Positions 1 to 15,000 of a DNA stretch of 64,000 nucleotides are shown here, in pieces. The position numbers and the translations under genes are program-made. Source of the DNA: Euglena gracilis (lineage: Eukaryota; Euglenida; Euglenophyceae; Euglenales); contig CP154954.1 of NCBI GenBank assembly GCA_039621445.1, positions 34,383,737-34,447,736 of the forward strand, written 5' to 3'. Position 1 is the first letter of the stretch, and each line of letters opens with the position of its first letter. Below the pieces are notes generated by a model. The model was given only the letters and a program-made list of their open reading frames with translations. It made no database searches and was not told the origin of the DNA.

Positions 1-3000
1 CAAAACGGGCCTTACTCCGAGTAACCAAATGGGTGTTCCAGGAGGCCTCCAAAGTCAGGGGACCTGTTGGTTTCATGATTGTCGAGATTTAATGGTAAGA
101 AAAACATGCAGCGGGAATGTTGGTTGCAAGAAATCAGCACATTTAGATAGGTGCATTCGACCATTCCGGGGGACATTTACCAGGTCAGCCCAGGTTACCA
201 TGTAAAAATGGAACAAAACGGGCCTTACTCCGAGTAACCAAATGGGTGTTCCAGGAGGTCTCCAAAGTCAGGGGACCCGTTGGTTTCATGATTGTCGTGG
301 TTTAATGGTAAGAAAAACATGCAGCGGGAATGTTGGTTGCAAGACATGAACACATTTAGATGGGTGCATTCGACCATTCCGGGGGACATTTACCAGGTCA
401 GCCCAGGTTACCATGTAAAAATGGACCCAATTGGGCCTTTGGGTGTTCCAGGAGGCCTCCAAAATCAGGGGACCCATTGGTTTCATGATTGTCGTGGTTT
501 AATGGTAAGAAAAACATGCAGCGGGAATGTTGGTTGCAAGACATGAACACATTTAGATGGGTGCATTCGACCATTCCGGGGGACATTTACCAGGTCTGCC
601 CAGGTTACCATGTAATAATGGACCAAAACGGGCCTTACTCCGAGTAACCGAATGGGTGTTCCAGGAGGCCTCCAAATTCAGGGGACCTGTTGGTTTCATG
701 ACTGTCGAGGTTTAATGGTAAGAAAAACATGCAGCGGGAATGTTGGATGCAAGAAATCAGCACATTTAAATGGGTGCATTCGACCATTCCGGGGGACATT
801 TACCAGGTCTGCCCAGGTTACCATGTAAAAATGGACCAAAACGGGCCTTACTCCGAGTAACCAAATGGGTGTTCCAGGAGGTCTCCAAAGCCAGGGGACC
901 CGTTGGTTTCATGATTGTCGTGGTTTAATGGTCAGAAAAACATGCAGCGTGAGTGTTGGTTGCAAGACATGAGCACATTTAGATGGGTGCATTCGACCAT
1001 TCCGGGGGACATTTACCAGGTCAGCCCAGGTTACCATGTAAAATGGACCCAATTGGGCCTTACTTCGAGTAACCGAATGGGTGTTCCAGGAGGTCTCCAA
1101 AGTCAGGGGACCCGTTGGTTTCATGATTGTCGTGGTTTAATGGAGGAAAAACATGCAGCGTGAATGTTGGTTGCAAGACATGAGCACATTTAGATGGGTG
1201 CATTCGACCATTCCAGGGGACATTTACCAGATGAGCCCAGCTTACCATGTAAAAATGGACCCAATTGGGCCTTACTCCGAGAAACCGAATGGGTGTTCCA
1301 GGAGGCCTCCAAAGTCAGGGGACCCGTTGGTTTCATGATTGTTGTGGTTTACTGGAAGAAAAACATGCAGTGGGAATGTTGGTTGCCAGATATGAGCAAA
1401 TTTAGATGGGTGCCTTCGACCATTCCGGGGGACATTTACCAGGTCAGCCCAGGTTACCATGTAAACATGGACCAAAACGGGCCTTACTCCGAGTAACCAA
1501 ATGGGTGTTCCAGGAGGCCTCCAAAGTCAGGGGACCTGTTGGATTCATGATTTTCGAGATTTAATGGTAAGAAAAACATGCAGCGGGAATGTTGGTTGCA
1601 AGAAATCAGCACATTTAGATGGGTGCATTCGACCATTCCGGGGGACGTTTACCAGATGAGCCCAGGTTACCGTGTAAAAATGGACCAAAATGAGCCTTAC
1701 TCCGAGTAACCGAATGGGTGTTCCAGGAGGCCTCCAAAGTCAGGGACCCGTTGGTTTCATGATTGCCGTGGTTTAATGGTAAGAAAAACATGCAGCGGGA
1801 ATGTTGATTGCAAGAAATGAGCACGTTTAGATGGGTGCATTCGAACATTCCGGGGGACATTTACCAGATGAGCCCAGGTTACCATGTAAAAATGGACCAA
1901 ATTGGGCCTTACTCCGAGTATCTGAACGGGTGTTCCAGGAGGCCTCCAAAGTCAGGGAACCCGTTGGTTTCATGATTGTCGTGGTTTAATGGTAAGAAAA
2001 AACACGCAGCGGGAACGTTGGTTGCAAGAAATGAGCACATTTAGATGGGTGCATTCGACCATTCCGGGGGACATTTACCAGATCAGCCCAGCTTACCATG
2101 TAAAAATGGACCCAGTTGGACCTTACTCCGAGTAACCGAATGGGTGTTCTAGGAGGCCTCCAAAGTCAGAGGACCCGTTGGTTTCATGACTGTCGAGGTT
2201 TAATGGGAGAAAAACATGCAGCGGGAATGTTGGTTGCAAAAAAATGAGCACATTTGGATTGGTGCATTCGACCATTCCGGGGGACATTTACCAGATCAGC
2301 CTAGCTTACCATGTAAAAATGGAAGCAATTGGGCCTTACTCCGAGTAACCTAATGGTTGTTCCAGGAGGCCTCCAAAGTCAGGGGACCCGTTGGTTTCAT
2401 GATAGTCGTGGTTTAATGGAAGAAAAACATGCAGCGGGAATGTTGCTTGCAAGAAATGAGCACATTTAGATGGGTGCATTCGACCATTCCGGGGGACATT
2501 TACCAGGTCAGCCCAGGTTACCATGTAAAAATGGACCAAACTGGGCCTTACTCCGAGTAACCGAAGGGGTGTTCCAGGAGGCCTCCAAAGTTAGGGGACC
2601 CGTTGATTTCATGATTGTCGTGGTTTAATGGTAAGAAAAACATGCAGCGGGAATGTTGGTTGCAAGAAATGAGCACATTTAGATGGGTGCAGTCGACCAT
2701 TTCGGGAGACTTTTACCAGGTCAGCCCAGGTTGCCATGTAAAAATGGACCAAATTGGGCCTTACTCCGAGTAACCGAATGGGTGTTCCAGGAGGCCTCCA
2801 AAGTCAGGGAACCCGTTGGTTTAATGATTGTCGTGGTTTACTGGTAAGAAAATCATGCAGCAGGAATGTTGGTTGCAAGAAATGAGCACATTTGGTGGGT
2901 GCATTCGATCATTCCGGGGGACATTTACCAGGTCAGCCCAGGTTACCATGTAAAAATGGACCAAAATGGGCCTTACTCCGAGTAACCGAATGGGTGTTCC

Positions 3001-6000
3001 AGGAGGCCTCCAAAGTCAGGGGACCCGTTGGTTTCGTGATTGTCGTGGTTTAATGGTAAGAAAAACGTGCAGCGGGAATGTTGGTTGCCAGATATAAGCA
3101 CATTTAGATGGGTGCTTTCGACTATTCTGGGGGACATTTACCAGGTCAGCCCAGGTTACCATGTAAACATGGACCAAAACGGGCCTTACTCCGAGTAACC
3201 GAATGGGTGTTCCAGGAGGCCTCCAAAGTCAGGGGACCTGTTGGTTTCATGATTGTCGAGGTTTAATTGTAAGAAAAACATGCAGCGGGAATGTTGGTTG
3301 CAAGAAATCAGCACATTTAGATTGGTGCATTCGACCATTCCGGGGGACATTTACCAGGTCTGCCCAGGTTACCATGTAAAAATGGAACAAAACGGGCCTT
3401 ACTCCGAGTAACCAAATGGGTGTTCCAGGAGGTCTCCAAAGTCAGGGGACCCGTTGGTTTCATGATTGTCGTGGTTAAATGGTAAGAAAAACATGCAGCG
3501 GGAATGTTGGTTGCAAGAAATGAGCACATTTAGATGGGTGCATTCGAACACTCCGGGGGACATTTACCAGATGAGCCCAGGTTACCATGTAAAAATGGAC
3601 CCAATTGGACCTTACTCCGAGTAACCGAATGGGTGTTCCAGGAGGCCTCCAAAGTCAGAGGACCCGTTGGTTTCATGACTGTCGAGGTTTAATGGGAGAA
3701 AAACATGCAGCGGGAATGTTGGTTGCAATAAATGAGCACATTTAGATGGGTGCATTCGACCATTCCGGGGGACATTTACCAGGTCAGCCCAGGTTACCAT
3801 GTAAAAATGGACCAAATTGGGCCTTACTCCGAGTATGCGAATGGGTGTTCCAGGAGGCCTCCAAAGTCAGGAGGCCCGTTGGTTTCATGATTGTCGTGGT
3901 TTAATGGTAAGAAAGACAAGCAGAGGGAATGTTGGTTGCAAGAAATGAGCACATTTAGATGGGTGCATTCGACCATTCCGGGGGACATTTACAGGTCAGC
4001 CCAGGTTACCATGTAAAAATGGACCAAACTGGGCCTTACTCCGAGTAACCGAAGGGGTGTTCCAGGAGGCCTCCAAAGTCAGGGGACCCGTTGGTTTCAT
4101 GATTGTCGTGGTTTAATGGTAAGAAAAACATGCAGCGGGAATGTTGGTTGCAAGAAATGAGCACATTTAGGTGGGTGCATTCGAGCATTCCGGGGGACAT
4201 TTACCAGGTCAGCCCAGGTTACCATGTAAAAATGGACCAAATTGGGCCTTACTCCGAGTAACCGAATGGGTGTTCCAGGAGGCCTCCAAAGTTAGGGGAC
4301 CCGTTGGTTTCATGATTGTCGTGGTTCAGTGGTAAGAAAAACATGCAGCGGGAATGTTGGTTGCAAGAAATGAGCACATTTAGATGGGTGCAGTCGACCA
4401 TTCCGGGAGACTTTTACCAGGTCAGCCCAGGTTACCATGTAAAAATGGACCAAATTGGGCCTTACTCCGAGTAACCGAATGGGTGTTCCAGGAGGCCTCC
4501 AAAGTCAGGGAACCTGTTGATTTCATGATTGTCGTGGTTTAATGGTCAGAAAGACAAGCAGAGGGAATGTTGGTTGCAAGAAATGAGCACATTTAGATGG
4601 GTGCATTCGACCATTCCGGGCGACTTTACCAGGTCAGCCCAGGTTAGCATGTAAAAATGGACCAAATTGGGCCTTACTCCGAGTATCCGAATGGGTGTTC
4701 CAGGAGGCCTCCAAAGTTAGGGGACCCGTTGATTTTATGATTGTCGTGGTTTAATGGTAAGAAAGGCATGCAGCAGGAATGTTGGTTGCAAGAAATGAGC
4801 ACATTTAGATGGGTGCATTCGACCATTCCGGGGGACATTTACCAGGTCTGCCCAGGTTACCATGTAAAAATGGACCCAATTGGGCCTTACTCCGAGTATC
4901 CGAATGGGTGTTCCACGAGGCCTCCAAAGTCAGGGGACCCGTTCGTTTCATGATTGTTGTGGTTTAATGGTAAGAAAAACATGCAGCGGGAATGTTGGTT
5001 GTAAGAAATGAGCACATTTAGAGGGGTGCATTCGACCATTCCGGGGGACATTTTTCAGGTCAGCCCAGGTTACCATGTAAAAATGGACCAAATTGGGCCT
5101 TACTCCGAGTAACCGAATGGGTGTTCCAGGAGGCCTCCAAAGTCAGGGGACCCGTTGGTTTCATGATTGTCGTGGTTTAATGGTACGAAAAAGACATGCA
5201 GCGGGAATGTTGGTTGCAAGAAATGAGCACAGTTAGCCGGTTGCATTCGACCATTCCGGGGGACATTTACCAGGTCAGCCCAGGTTACCATGTAAAAATG
5301 GCCCAAATTGGGCCTTACTCCGAGTAACCGAATGGGTGTTCCAGGAGGCCTCCAAAGTCAGGAGACCCGTTAGTTTCATGATTTTCGTGGTTTAATGGAA
5401 GAAAAACATGCAGCGGGCTTGTTGGTTGCAAGAAATGAGCACGTTTAGACGGCTGCATTCGACCATTCCGGGGGACATTTACCAGATCAGCCCAGGTTAC
5501 CATGTAAAAACGGACCCAATTGGGCCTTACTCCGAGTAACTGAATGGGTGTTCCAGGAGGCCTCCAAAGTCAGGGACCCGCTGGTTTCATGACTGTCGTG
5601 GTTTAATAGTAAGAAAAAACATGTAGCGGGAATGTTGGTTGCAAGAAATGAGCACATTTAGATGGGTGCATTCGACCATTCCGGGGGACATTTACCAGAT
5701 CAGTCCAGCTTACCATGTAAAAATGAACCCAATTGGGCCTTACTCCGAGTAACCGAATGGGTGTTCCAGGAGGCCTCCAAAGTCAGGGGACCCGTTGGTT
5801 TCATGATTGTCGTGGTTTAATGGAAGAAAAACATGCAGCGGGAATGTTGGTTGCAAGAAATGAGCACATTTAGATGGGTGCATTCGACCATTCCGGGGGA
5901 CTTTTACCAGGTCAGCCCAGGTTACCACGTAAAAATGGCCCAAATTGGGCCTTACTCCGAGTAACCGAATGGGTGTTCCAGGAGGCCTCCAAAGTCAGGG

Positions 6001-9000
6001 GACCCGTTGGTTTCATGATTGTCGTGGTTTAATGGTAAGAAAAACGTGCAGCGGGAATGTTGGTTGCAAGAAATGCGCACATTTAGATGGGTGCAGTCGA
6101 CCATTCCGGGGGACGTTTACCGGGTCAGCCCAGGTTACCATGTAAAAATGGCCCAAATTGGGCCTTACTCCGAGTAACCGAATGGGTGTTGCAGGAGGCC
6201 TGTAAAGTAATGGGACCCGTTGGTTTCATGATTTTCGTGGTTTAATGGTAAGAAAAAATGCAGCGGGAACGTTGGTTGCAAGAAATGAGCACATTTAGAT
6301 GGGTGCATTCGACCGTTCCGGGGGACATTTACCAGGTCAGCCCAGGTTACCATGTAAAAATGCACCAAATTGGGCCTTACTCCGAGTAACCGAATGGGTG
6401 TTCCAGGAGGCCTCCAAAGTCAGGGGACCCGTTGGTTTCATGATTGTCGTGGTTTAATGGTAGGACAAACAAGCAAAGGGAACGTTGGTTGCAAGAAATG
6501 AGCACATTTAGATGGGTGCATTCGACCGTTCCGGGGGACATTTACCAGGTCAGCCCAGGTTACCATGTAAAAATGGACCAAAGTGGGCCTTACTCCGAGT
6601 AACCGAATGGGTGTTCCAGGAGGCCTCCAAAGTCAGGTGACCCGTTGGTTTCATGATTGTCGTGGTTTAATTGTAAGAAAAACATGGAGCGGGAATGTTG
6701 TTTGCAAGAAATGACCACATTTAGATGGGTGCATTCGACCATTCCGGGGGACATTTACCAGGTCAGCCCAGGTTACCATGTAAAAATGGACCAAAATGGG
6801 CCTTACTCCGAGTAACCGAATGGGTGTTCCAGGAGGCCTCCAAAGTCAGGGGACCCGTTGGTTTCATGATTGTCGTGGTTTAATGGTAAGAAAAACATGC
6901 AGCGGGAATGTTGTTTGCAAGAAATGACCACATTTAGATGGGTGCATTCGACCATTCCGGGGGACGTTTACCAGGTCAGCCCAGGTTACCATGTAAAAAT
7001 GGACCAAAATGGGCATTACTCCGAGTTCCAGGAGGCCTCCAAAGTCAGGGGACCCGTTGGTTTCATGATTGTCGTGGTTTAGTGGTAAGAAAAAACATGC
7101 AGCGGGAATGTTGGTTGCAAGAAATGAGCACCTTTAGAGGGGTGCAGTCGACCGTTCCGGGGGACTTTTACCAGGTCAGCCCAGGTTACCATGGAAAAAT
7201 GGACCAAAATGGGCCTTACTCTGAGTAACCAAATGGGTGTTCCAGGAGGCCTCCAAAGTCAGGGGACCCGTTGGTTTCATGATTGTCGTGGTTTAATGGA
7301 AGAAAAACATGCAGCGGAAATGGTGGCTGCAAGAAATGAGCAAATTTAGATGGGTTCATTCGACCATTCCGGGGGACATTTACCAGGTCAGCCCAGGTTA
7401 CCATGTAAAAATGGACCAAATTGGGCCTTACTCCGAGTAACCGAATGGGTGTTCCAGGAGGCCTCCAAAGTCAGGGGACCCGTTGCATTCGACCATTCCG
7501 GAAGACATTTACCAGGTTAGCCCAGGTTACCGTGTAAAAATGGACCAAAATGGGCCTTACTCCGAGTAACCGAATGGGTCTTCCAGGAGGCCTCCAAAGT
7601 CAGCGGACCCGTTGGTTTCATGATTGTCGTCTATTAATGGTAGGACAAACATGCAGCGGGAATGTTGGTTGCAAGAAATGAGCACATTTAGATGGGTGCA
7701 TTCGACCGTTCCGGGGGACATTTACCAGGTCAGCCCAGGTTACCATGTAAAATGGACCAAATTGGGCCTTACTCCGAGTAACCGAATGGGTGTTCCTGGA
7801 GGCCTCCAAAGTCGGGGGACCCGTTTTTTCCATAGTTGTCGTGGTTTAATGGTAAGAAAAACATGCAGCGGGAATGTTGGTTGGTAGAAATGAGCACATT
7901 TAGATGGGTTCATTCGACCATTCCGGGGGACATTTACCAGGTCAGCCCAGGTTACCATGTAAAAATGGACCAAAATGGGCATTACTCCGAGTTCCAGGAG
8001 GCCTCCAAAGTCAGGGGACCCGTTGGTTTCATGATTGTCGTGGTTTAATGGTAAGAAAAAACATGCAGCGGGAACGTTGGTTGCAAGAAATGAGCACATT
8101 TAGATGGGTGCATTCGACCATTCCTGGGGACATTTACCAGGTCAGCCCAGGTTACCATGTAAAAAATGGACCAAAGTGGGCCGAACTCCGAGTAACCGAA
8201 TGGGTGTTCCAGGAGGCATCCAAAGTCAGAGGACCCGTTGGATTCATGATTGTCGCGGTTTAATGGTAAGAAAAAACAAGCAGCGGGAATGTTGATTGCA
8301 AGAAATGAGCACATTTAGATGGGTGCATTCGACCATTCCGGGGGACATTTACCAGGTCAGCCCAGGTTACCATGTAAAAATGGACCAAATTGGGCCTTAC
8401 TCCGAGTAACCGAAGTGGTGTTCCAGGAGGCCTCCATAGTCAGGGCACCCGTTGGTTTCATGATTGTCGTGGTTCAATGGTAAGGAAAACATGCAGCGGG
8501 AACGTTGGTTGCAAGAAATGAGCACATTTAGATGGGTGCATTCGACCATTCCGGGGGACATTTACCAGGTCAGCCCAGGTTACCATGTAAAAATGGACCA
8601 AAATGGGCGTTACTCCGAGTGACCGAATGGGTGTTCAAGGAGGCCTCCAAAGTCAGGGCACTCGTTGGTTTCATGACTGTCGTGGTTTCAATGGGAAGAA
8701 AAAACAAGCAGCGGGAATGCTGGTTGCAAGAAATGAGCACATTTAGATGGGTGCATTCGACCATTGCGGGGGACATTTACCAGGTCAGCCCAGGTTACCA
8801 TGTAAAAATGGACCAAATTGGGCCTTACTCCGAGTAACCGAGTGGGTGTTCCAGGAGGCCTCCAAAGTCAGGGGTACCCGTTGTTTTCATGATTGTCGTC
8901 GTTTAATGGTAAGAAAAACATGCAGCGTGAATGTTGTTTGCAACAAATTAGCACATTTAGATGGGTGCATTCGACCATTCCGTGGGACATTTACCAGGTC

Positions 9001-12000
9001 AGCCCAGGTTGCCGTGTAAAAATGGACCAAATTGGGCCTTACTCCGAGTAACCGAATGGGTGTTCCAGGAGGCGTCCAAAGTCAGGGGACCCGTTGCTTT
9101 CATGATTGTCGTGGTTTAGTGGTAAGATAAACATGCAGCGGGAATGTTGGTTGCAAGAAATGAGCACATTTAGATGGGTGCATTCGACCATTCGTGGGTA
9201 CATTTACCAGGTCAGCCCAGGTTACCATGTAAAAATGGACCAAAATGGGCCTTACTCCGAGTAACCGAATGGGTGTTCCAGGAGGCCTCCAAAGTCAGGG
9301 ACCCGTTGGTTTCATGATTGTCGTGATTTAATGGTAAGAAAAACATGCAGCGGGAATGTTGGTTGCAAGAAATGAGCACATTTAGATGGGTGCATTCGAC
9401 CATTCCGGGGGACGTTTACCAGGTCAGCCCAGGTTACCATGTAAAAATGGACCAAACTGGGCCTTACTCCGAGTAACCGAATGGGTGTTCCAGGAGGCCT
9501 CCAAAGTCAGGGGACACGTTGGTGTCATGACTGTCGTGATTTAATGGTAGGAAAAACATGCAGCGGGAATGTTGGTTACAAGAAATGAGCACATTTAGAT
9601 GGGTGCATTCGACCATTCCGGGGGACATTTACCAGGTCAGCCCAGGTTACCATGTAAAAATGGACCAAACTGGGCCTTACTCCGAGTAACCGAATGGGTG
9701 TTCCAGGAGGCCTCCAAAGTCAGGGGACTCGTTGGTGTCATGACTGTCGTGATTTAATGGTAGGAAAAACATGCAGCGGGAATGTTGGTTACAAGAAATG
9801 AGCACATTTAGATGGGTGCATTCGACCATTCCGGGGGACGTTTACCAGGTCAGCCCAGGTTACCATGTAAAAATGGACCAAATGGGCCTTACTCCGAGTA
9901 ACCGAATGGGTGTTCCAGGAGGCCTCCAAAGTCAGGGGACCCGTTGGTTTCATGATTGTCGTGGTTTATTGGTAGGACAAACATGCAGCGGGAACGTTGG
10001 TTGCAAGAAACCAGCACATTTAGATGGGTGCATTCGACCATTCCGGGGGACATTTACCAGGTCAGCCCAGGTTACCATGTAAAAATGGACCAAAATGGTC
10101 CTTACTCCGAGTAACCGAATGGGTGTTCCTGGAGGCCTCCAAAGTCAGGGGACCCGTTGTTTTCATGGTTGTCGTCGTTGAATGGTAAGAAAAACATGCA
10201 GCGGGAATGTTGGTTGCAAGAAATGAGCACATTTAGATGGGTGCATTCGAACATTCCGGGGGACATTTACCAGGTCAGCCCAGGTTACCATGTAAAAATG
10301 GACCAAATTGGGCCTTACTCCGAGTAACCGAATGGGTGTTCAAGGAGGCCTCCAAAGTCAGGGGACCCGTTGGTTTCATGATTTTCGTGGTTTAATGGTA
10401 AGAAAAACATGCTGCGGGAATGTTGTTTGCAAGAAATTAGCACATTTAGATGGGTGCATTCGACCATTCCGGGGGACATTTACCAGGTCAGCCCAGGTTG
10501 CCGTGTAAAAATGGACCAAATTGGGACTTACTCCGAGTAACCGAATGGGTGTTCCAGGAGGCCTCCAAGCTCAGGGAACCCGTTGGTTTCATGGCTGTCG
10601 TGGTTCAATGGTAAGAAAAAACAAGCAGCGGGAATGCTGGTTGCAAGAAATGAGCACATTTAGATGGGTGCATTCGACCATTCCGGGGGACATTTACCAG
10701 GTCAGCCCAGGTTACCATGTAAAAATGGACCAAAATGGGCCTTACTCTGACTAACCGAGTGGGTGTTCCAGGAGGCCTCCAAAGTCAGGGGTACCCGTTG
10801 TTTTCATGGTTGTCGTCGTTTAATGGTAAGAAAAACATGCAGCGTGAATGTTGTTTGCAACAAATTAGCACATTTAGATGGGTGCATTCGACCATTCCGT
10901 GGGACATTTACCAGGTCAGCCCAGGTTGCCGTGTAAAAATGTACCAAATTGGGCCTTACTCCGAGTAACCGAATGGGTGTTCCAGGAGGCGTCCAAAGTC
11001 AGGGGACCCGTTGCTTTCATGATTGTCGTGGTTTAGTGGTAAGAAAAAACATGCAGCGGGAACGTTGGTTGCAAGAAATGAGCACATTTAGATGGGTGCA
11101 TTCGACCATTCCTGGGTACATTTACCAGGTCAGCCCAGGTTACCATGTAAAAATGGACCAAAATGGGCCTTACTCCGAGTAACCGAATGGGTGTTCCAGG
11201 AGGCATCCAAAGTCAGGGACCCGTTGGTTTCATGATTGTCGTGATTTAATGGTGAGAAAAACATGCAGCGGGAATGTTGGTTGCAAGAAATGAGCACATT
11301 TAGATGGGTGCATTCGACCATTCTGGGGGACATTTACCAGGTCAGCCCAGGTTACCGTGTAAAAATGGACCAAATTGGGCCATACTCCGAGTAACCGAAT
11401 GGGTGTTACAGGAGGCTTCCAAAGTCAGGGGACCCGTTGGTTTCATGATTGTCGTGGTTTAATGGTAAAAAAAACATGCAGCGGGAATGTTGGTTGCAAG
11501 AAATGAGCACATTTAGATGGGTGCATTCGACCATTCCTGGGACATTTACCAGGTCAGCCCAGGTTACCATGTAAAAATGGACCCAATTGGGCCTTACTCC
11601 GAGTAACCAAATGGGTGTTCCAGGAGGCCTCCAAAGTCAGGGGACCCGTTGTTTTCATGGTTGTCGTCGTTTAATGGTAAGAAAAACATGCAGCGGGAAT
11701 GTTGGTTGCAAGAAATGAGCACATTTAGATGGGTGCATTCGATCATTGCGGGGGACATTTACCAGGTCAGCCCAGGTTACCGTGTAAAAATGGACCAAAT
11801 TGGGCCTTACTTCGAGTAACCGAATGGGTGTTCCAGGAGGCCTCCAAAGTCAGGGGACCCGTTGGCTTCATGATTGTCGTGGTTTAATGGTAAGAAAAAC
11901 ATGCAGCGTGAATGTTGTTTGCAAGAAGTTAGCACATTTAGATGGGTGCATTCGACCATTCCGGGGGACATTTACCAGGTCAGCCCAGGTTGCCGTGTAA

Positions 12001-15000
12001 AAATGGACCAAGTTGGGCCTTACTCCGAGTAACCGAATGGGTGTTCCAGGAGGCCTCCAAAGTCAGGGGACCCGTTGGTTTCATGATTGTCGTGGTTTAG
12101 TGGTAAGAAAAACATGCAGCGGGAATGTTGGTTGCAAGAAGTTAGCACATTTAGATGGGTGCATTCGACCATTCCTGGGGACTTTTACCAGGTCAGCCCA
12201 GGTTACCGTGTAAAAGTGGACCAAATTGGGCCTTACTCCGAGTAACCGAATGGGTGTTCCAGGAAGCCTCCAAGCTCAGGGGACCCGTTGGTTTCATGGT
12301 TGTCGTGGTTCAATGGTAAGAAAAACATGCAGCGGGAATGTTGTTTGCAGTAAATGAGCACATTTAGATGGGTGCATTCGACCATTCCGGGAGACATTTA
12401 CCAGGTCAGCCCAGGTTGCCGTGTAAAAATGGACCAAATTGGGCCTTACTCCGAGTGACCGAATGGGTGTTCCAGGAGGCCTCCAAAGTCAGGGGACCCG
12501 TTGGTTTCGTGATTGTCGTCGTTTAATGGTAAAAAAAAAAAGCAGCGGGAATGTTGGTTGCAAGAAATGAGCACATTTAGATGGGTGCATTCGACCATTC
12601 CGGGGGACATTTACCACGTCAGCCCAGGTTACCATGTAAAAATGGACCAAATTGGGCCTTACTCCGAGTAACCGAATGGGTGTTCCAGGAGGCCTCCAAA
12701 GTCAGGGGACCCGTTGGTTTCATGATTGTCGTGATTTAATGGTAAGAAAAACATGCGGCGGGAATGTTGGTTGCAAGAAATGAGCACATTTAGATGGGTG
12801 CATTCGACCATTCCGGGCGACTTTTACCAGGTCAGCCCAGGTTACCATGTAAAAATGGACCAAATTGGGCCTTACTCCGAGTAACCGAATGGGTGTTCCA
12901 GGAGGCCTCCAAGCTCAGGGGACCCGTTGGTTTCATGATTGTCGTGTTTCAATGGTAAGAAAAACATGCAGCGGGAATGTTGGTTGCAAGAAATGAGCAC
13001 ATTTAGATGGGTGCATTCGATCATTCCGGGGGACATTTACCAGGTCAGCCCAGGTTACCATGTAAAAATGGACCAAATTGGGCCTTACTTCGAGTAACCG
13101 AATGGGTGTTCCAGGAGGCCTCCAAATTCTGGGGACCCGTTGGTTTCATGATTGTCGTGGTTTCATGGTAAGAAAAACATGCAGCGTGAATGTTGTTTGC
13201 AAGAAACGAGCACATTTAGATGGGTGCATTCGACCATTCCTGGGGACTTTTACCAGGTCAGCCAAGGTTACCATGTAAAAATGGACCAAATTGGGCCTTA
13301 CTCCGAGTAACCGAATGGGTGTTCCAGGGGGCCTCCAAGCTCAGGGGACCCGTTGGTTTCATGATTGTCGTGGTTCAATGGTAAGAAAAACATGCAGCGG
13401 GAATGTTGGTTGCAAGAAATGAGCACATTTAGATGGGTGCATTCGACCATTCCGTGGGACATTTACCAGGTCAGCCCAGGTTACCATGTAAAAATGGACC
13501 AAAATGGGCCTTACTCCGAGTAACCGAATGGGTGTTCCAGGAGGCATCCAAAGTCAGGGGACCCGTTGGTTTCATGGTTGTCGTCGTTTAATGGTAAGAA
13601 AAAACAAGCAGCGGGAATGTTGGTTGCAAGAAATGAGCACATTGAGATGGGTGGATTCAACCATTCCGGGGGACATTTACCAGGTCAGCCCAGGTTACCA
13701 TGTAAAAATGGACCAAATTGGGCCTTACTCCGAGTAACCGAATGGGTGTTCCAGGAGGCCTCCAAAGTCAGGGGACCCGTTGGTGTCATGACTGCCGTGG
13801 TTTAATGGTAAGAAAAACATGCAGCGGGAACGTTGGTTGCAAGAAATGAGCACATTGAGATGTGTGCATTCGACCATTCCGGGGGACATTTACCAGGTCA
13901 GCCCAGGTTACCATGGAAAAATGGACCAAAATGGGCCTTACTCCGAGTAACCGAATGGGTGTTCCAGGAGGCCTCCAAAGTCAGGGGACCCGTTGGTTTC
14001 ATGATTGTTTGTGGCTTAATGGTAGGACAAACATGCAGCGGGAACGTTGGTTGCAAGAAATGAGCACATTTAGATGGGTGCATTCGACCATTCCGGGGGA
14101 CATTTACCAGGTCAGCCCAGGTTACCATGTAAAAATGGACCAAAATGGGCCTTTCACCGAGTAACCGAATAGGTGTTTCCAGGGGGCCTCCAAAGTCAGG
14201 GGACCCGTTGCTTTCATGATTGTCGTAGTTCAATGGTAGGAAAAACATACAGCGGGAGTGTTGGTTGCAAGAAATGAGCACATTTAGATGGGTGCATTCG
14301 ACCATTCCGGGGGACATTTACCAGGTCAGCCCAGGTTACCATGTAAAAATGGACCAAATTGGGCCTTACTCCGAGTAACCGAATGGGTGTTCCAGGAGGC
14401 CTCCAAAGTCAGGGGACCCGTTGGTTTAATGATGGTCGTGGTTTAATGGTAAGAAAAACATGCAGCGGGAACGTTGGTTGCAAGAAATGAGCACATTGAG
14501 ATGGGTGCATTCGACCATTCCGGGGGACATTTACCAGGTCAGCCCAGGTTACCATGTAAAAATGGACCAAATTGGGCCTTACTCCGAGTAACCGAATGGG
14601 TGTTCCAGGAGGCCTCCAAAGTCAGGGGACCCGTTGGTTTCATGATTGTCGTGGTTTAATGGTAAGAAAAACATGCAGCGGGAATGTTGGTTGCAAGAAA
14701 TGAGCACATTTAGATGGGTGCATTCGACCATTCCGGGGGACATTTACCAGGTCAGCCCAGGTTACCATGTAAAAATGGACCAAATTGGGCCTTACTCCGA
14801 GTAACCGAATGGGTGTTCCAGGAGGCCTCCAAAGTCAGGGGACCCGTTGGTTTCGTGATTGTCGTGGTTTAATGGTAAGAAAAAACATGCAGCGGGATTG
14901 TTGGTTGCAAGAAATGAGAACATTTAGATGGGTGCATTCGACCGTTCCAGGGGACATTTACCAGGTCAGCCCAGGTTACCGTATAAAAATGGACCATACT

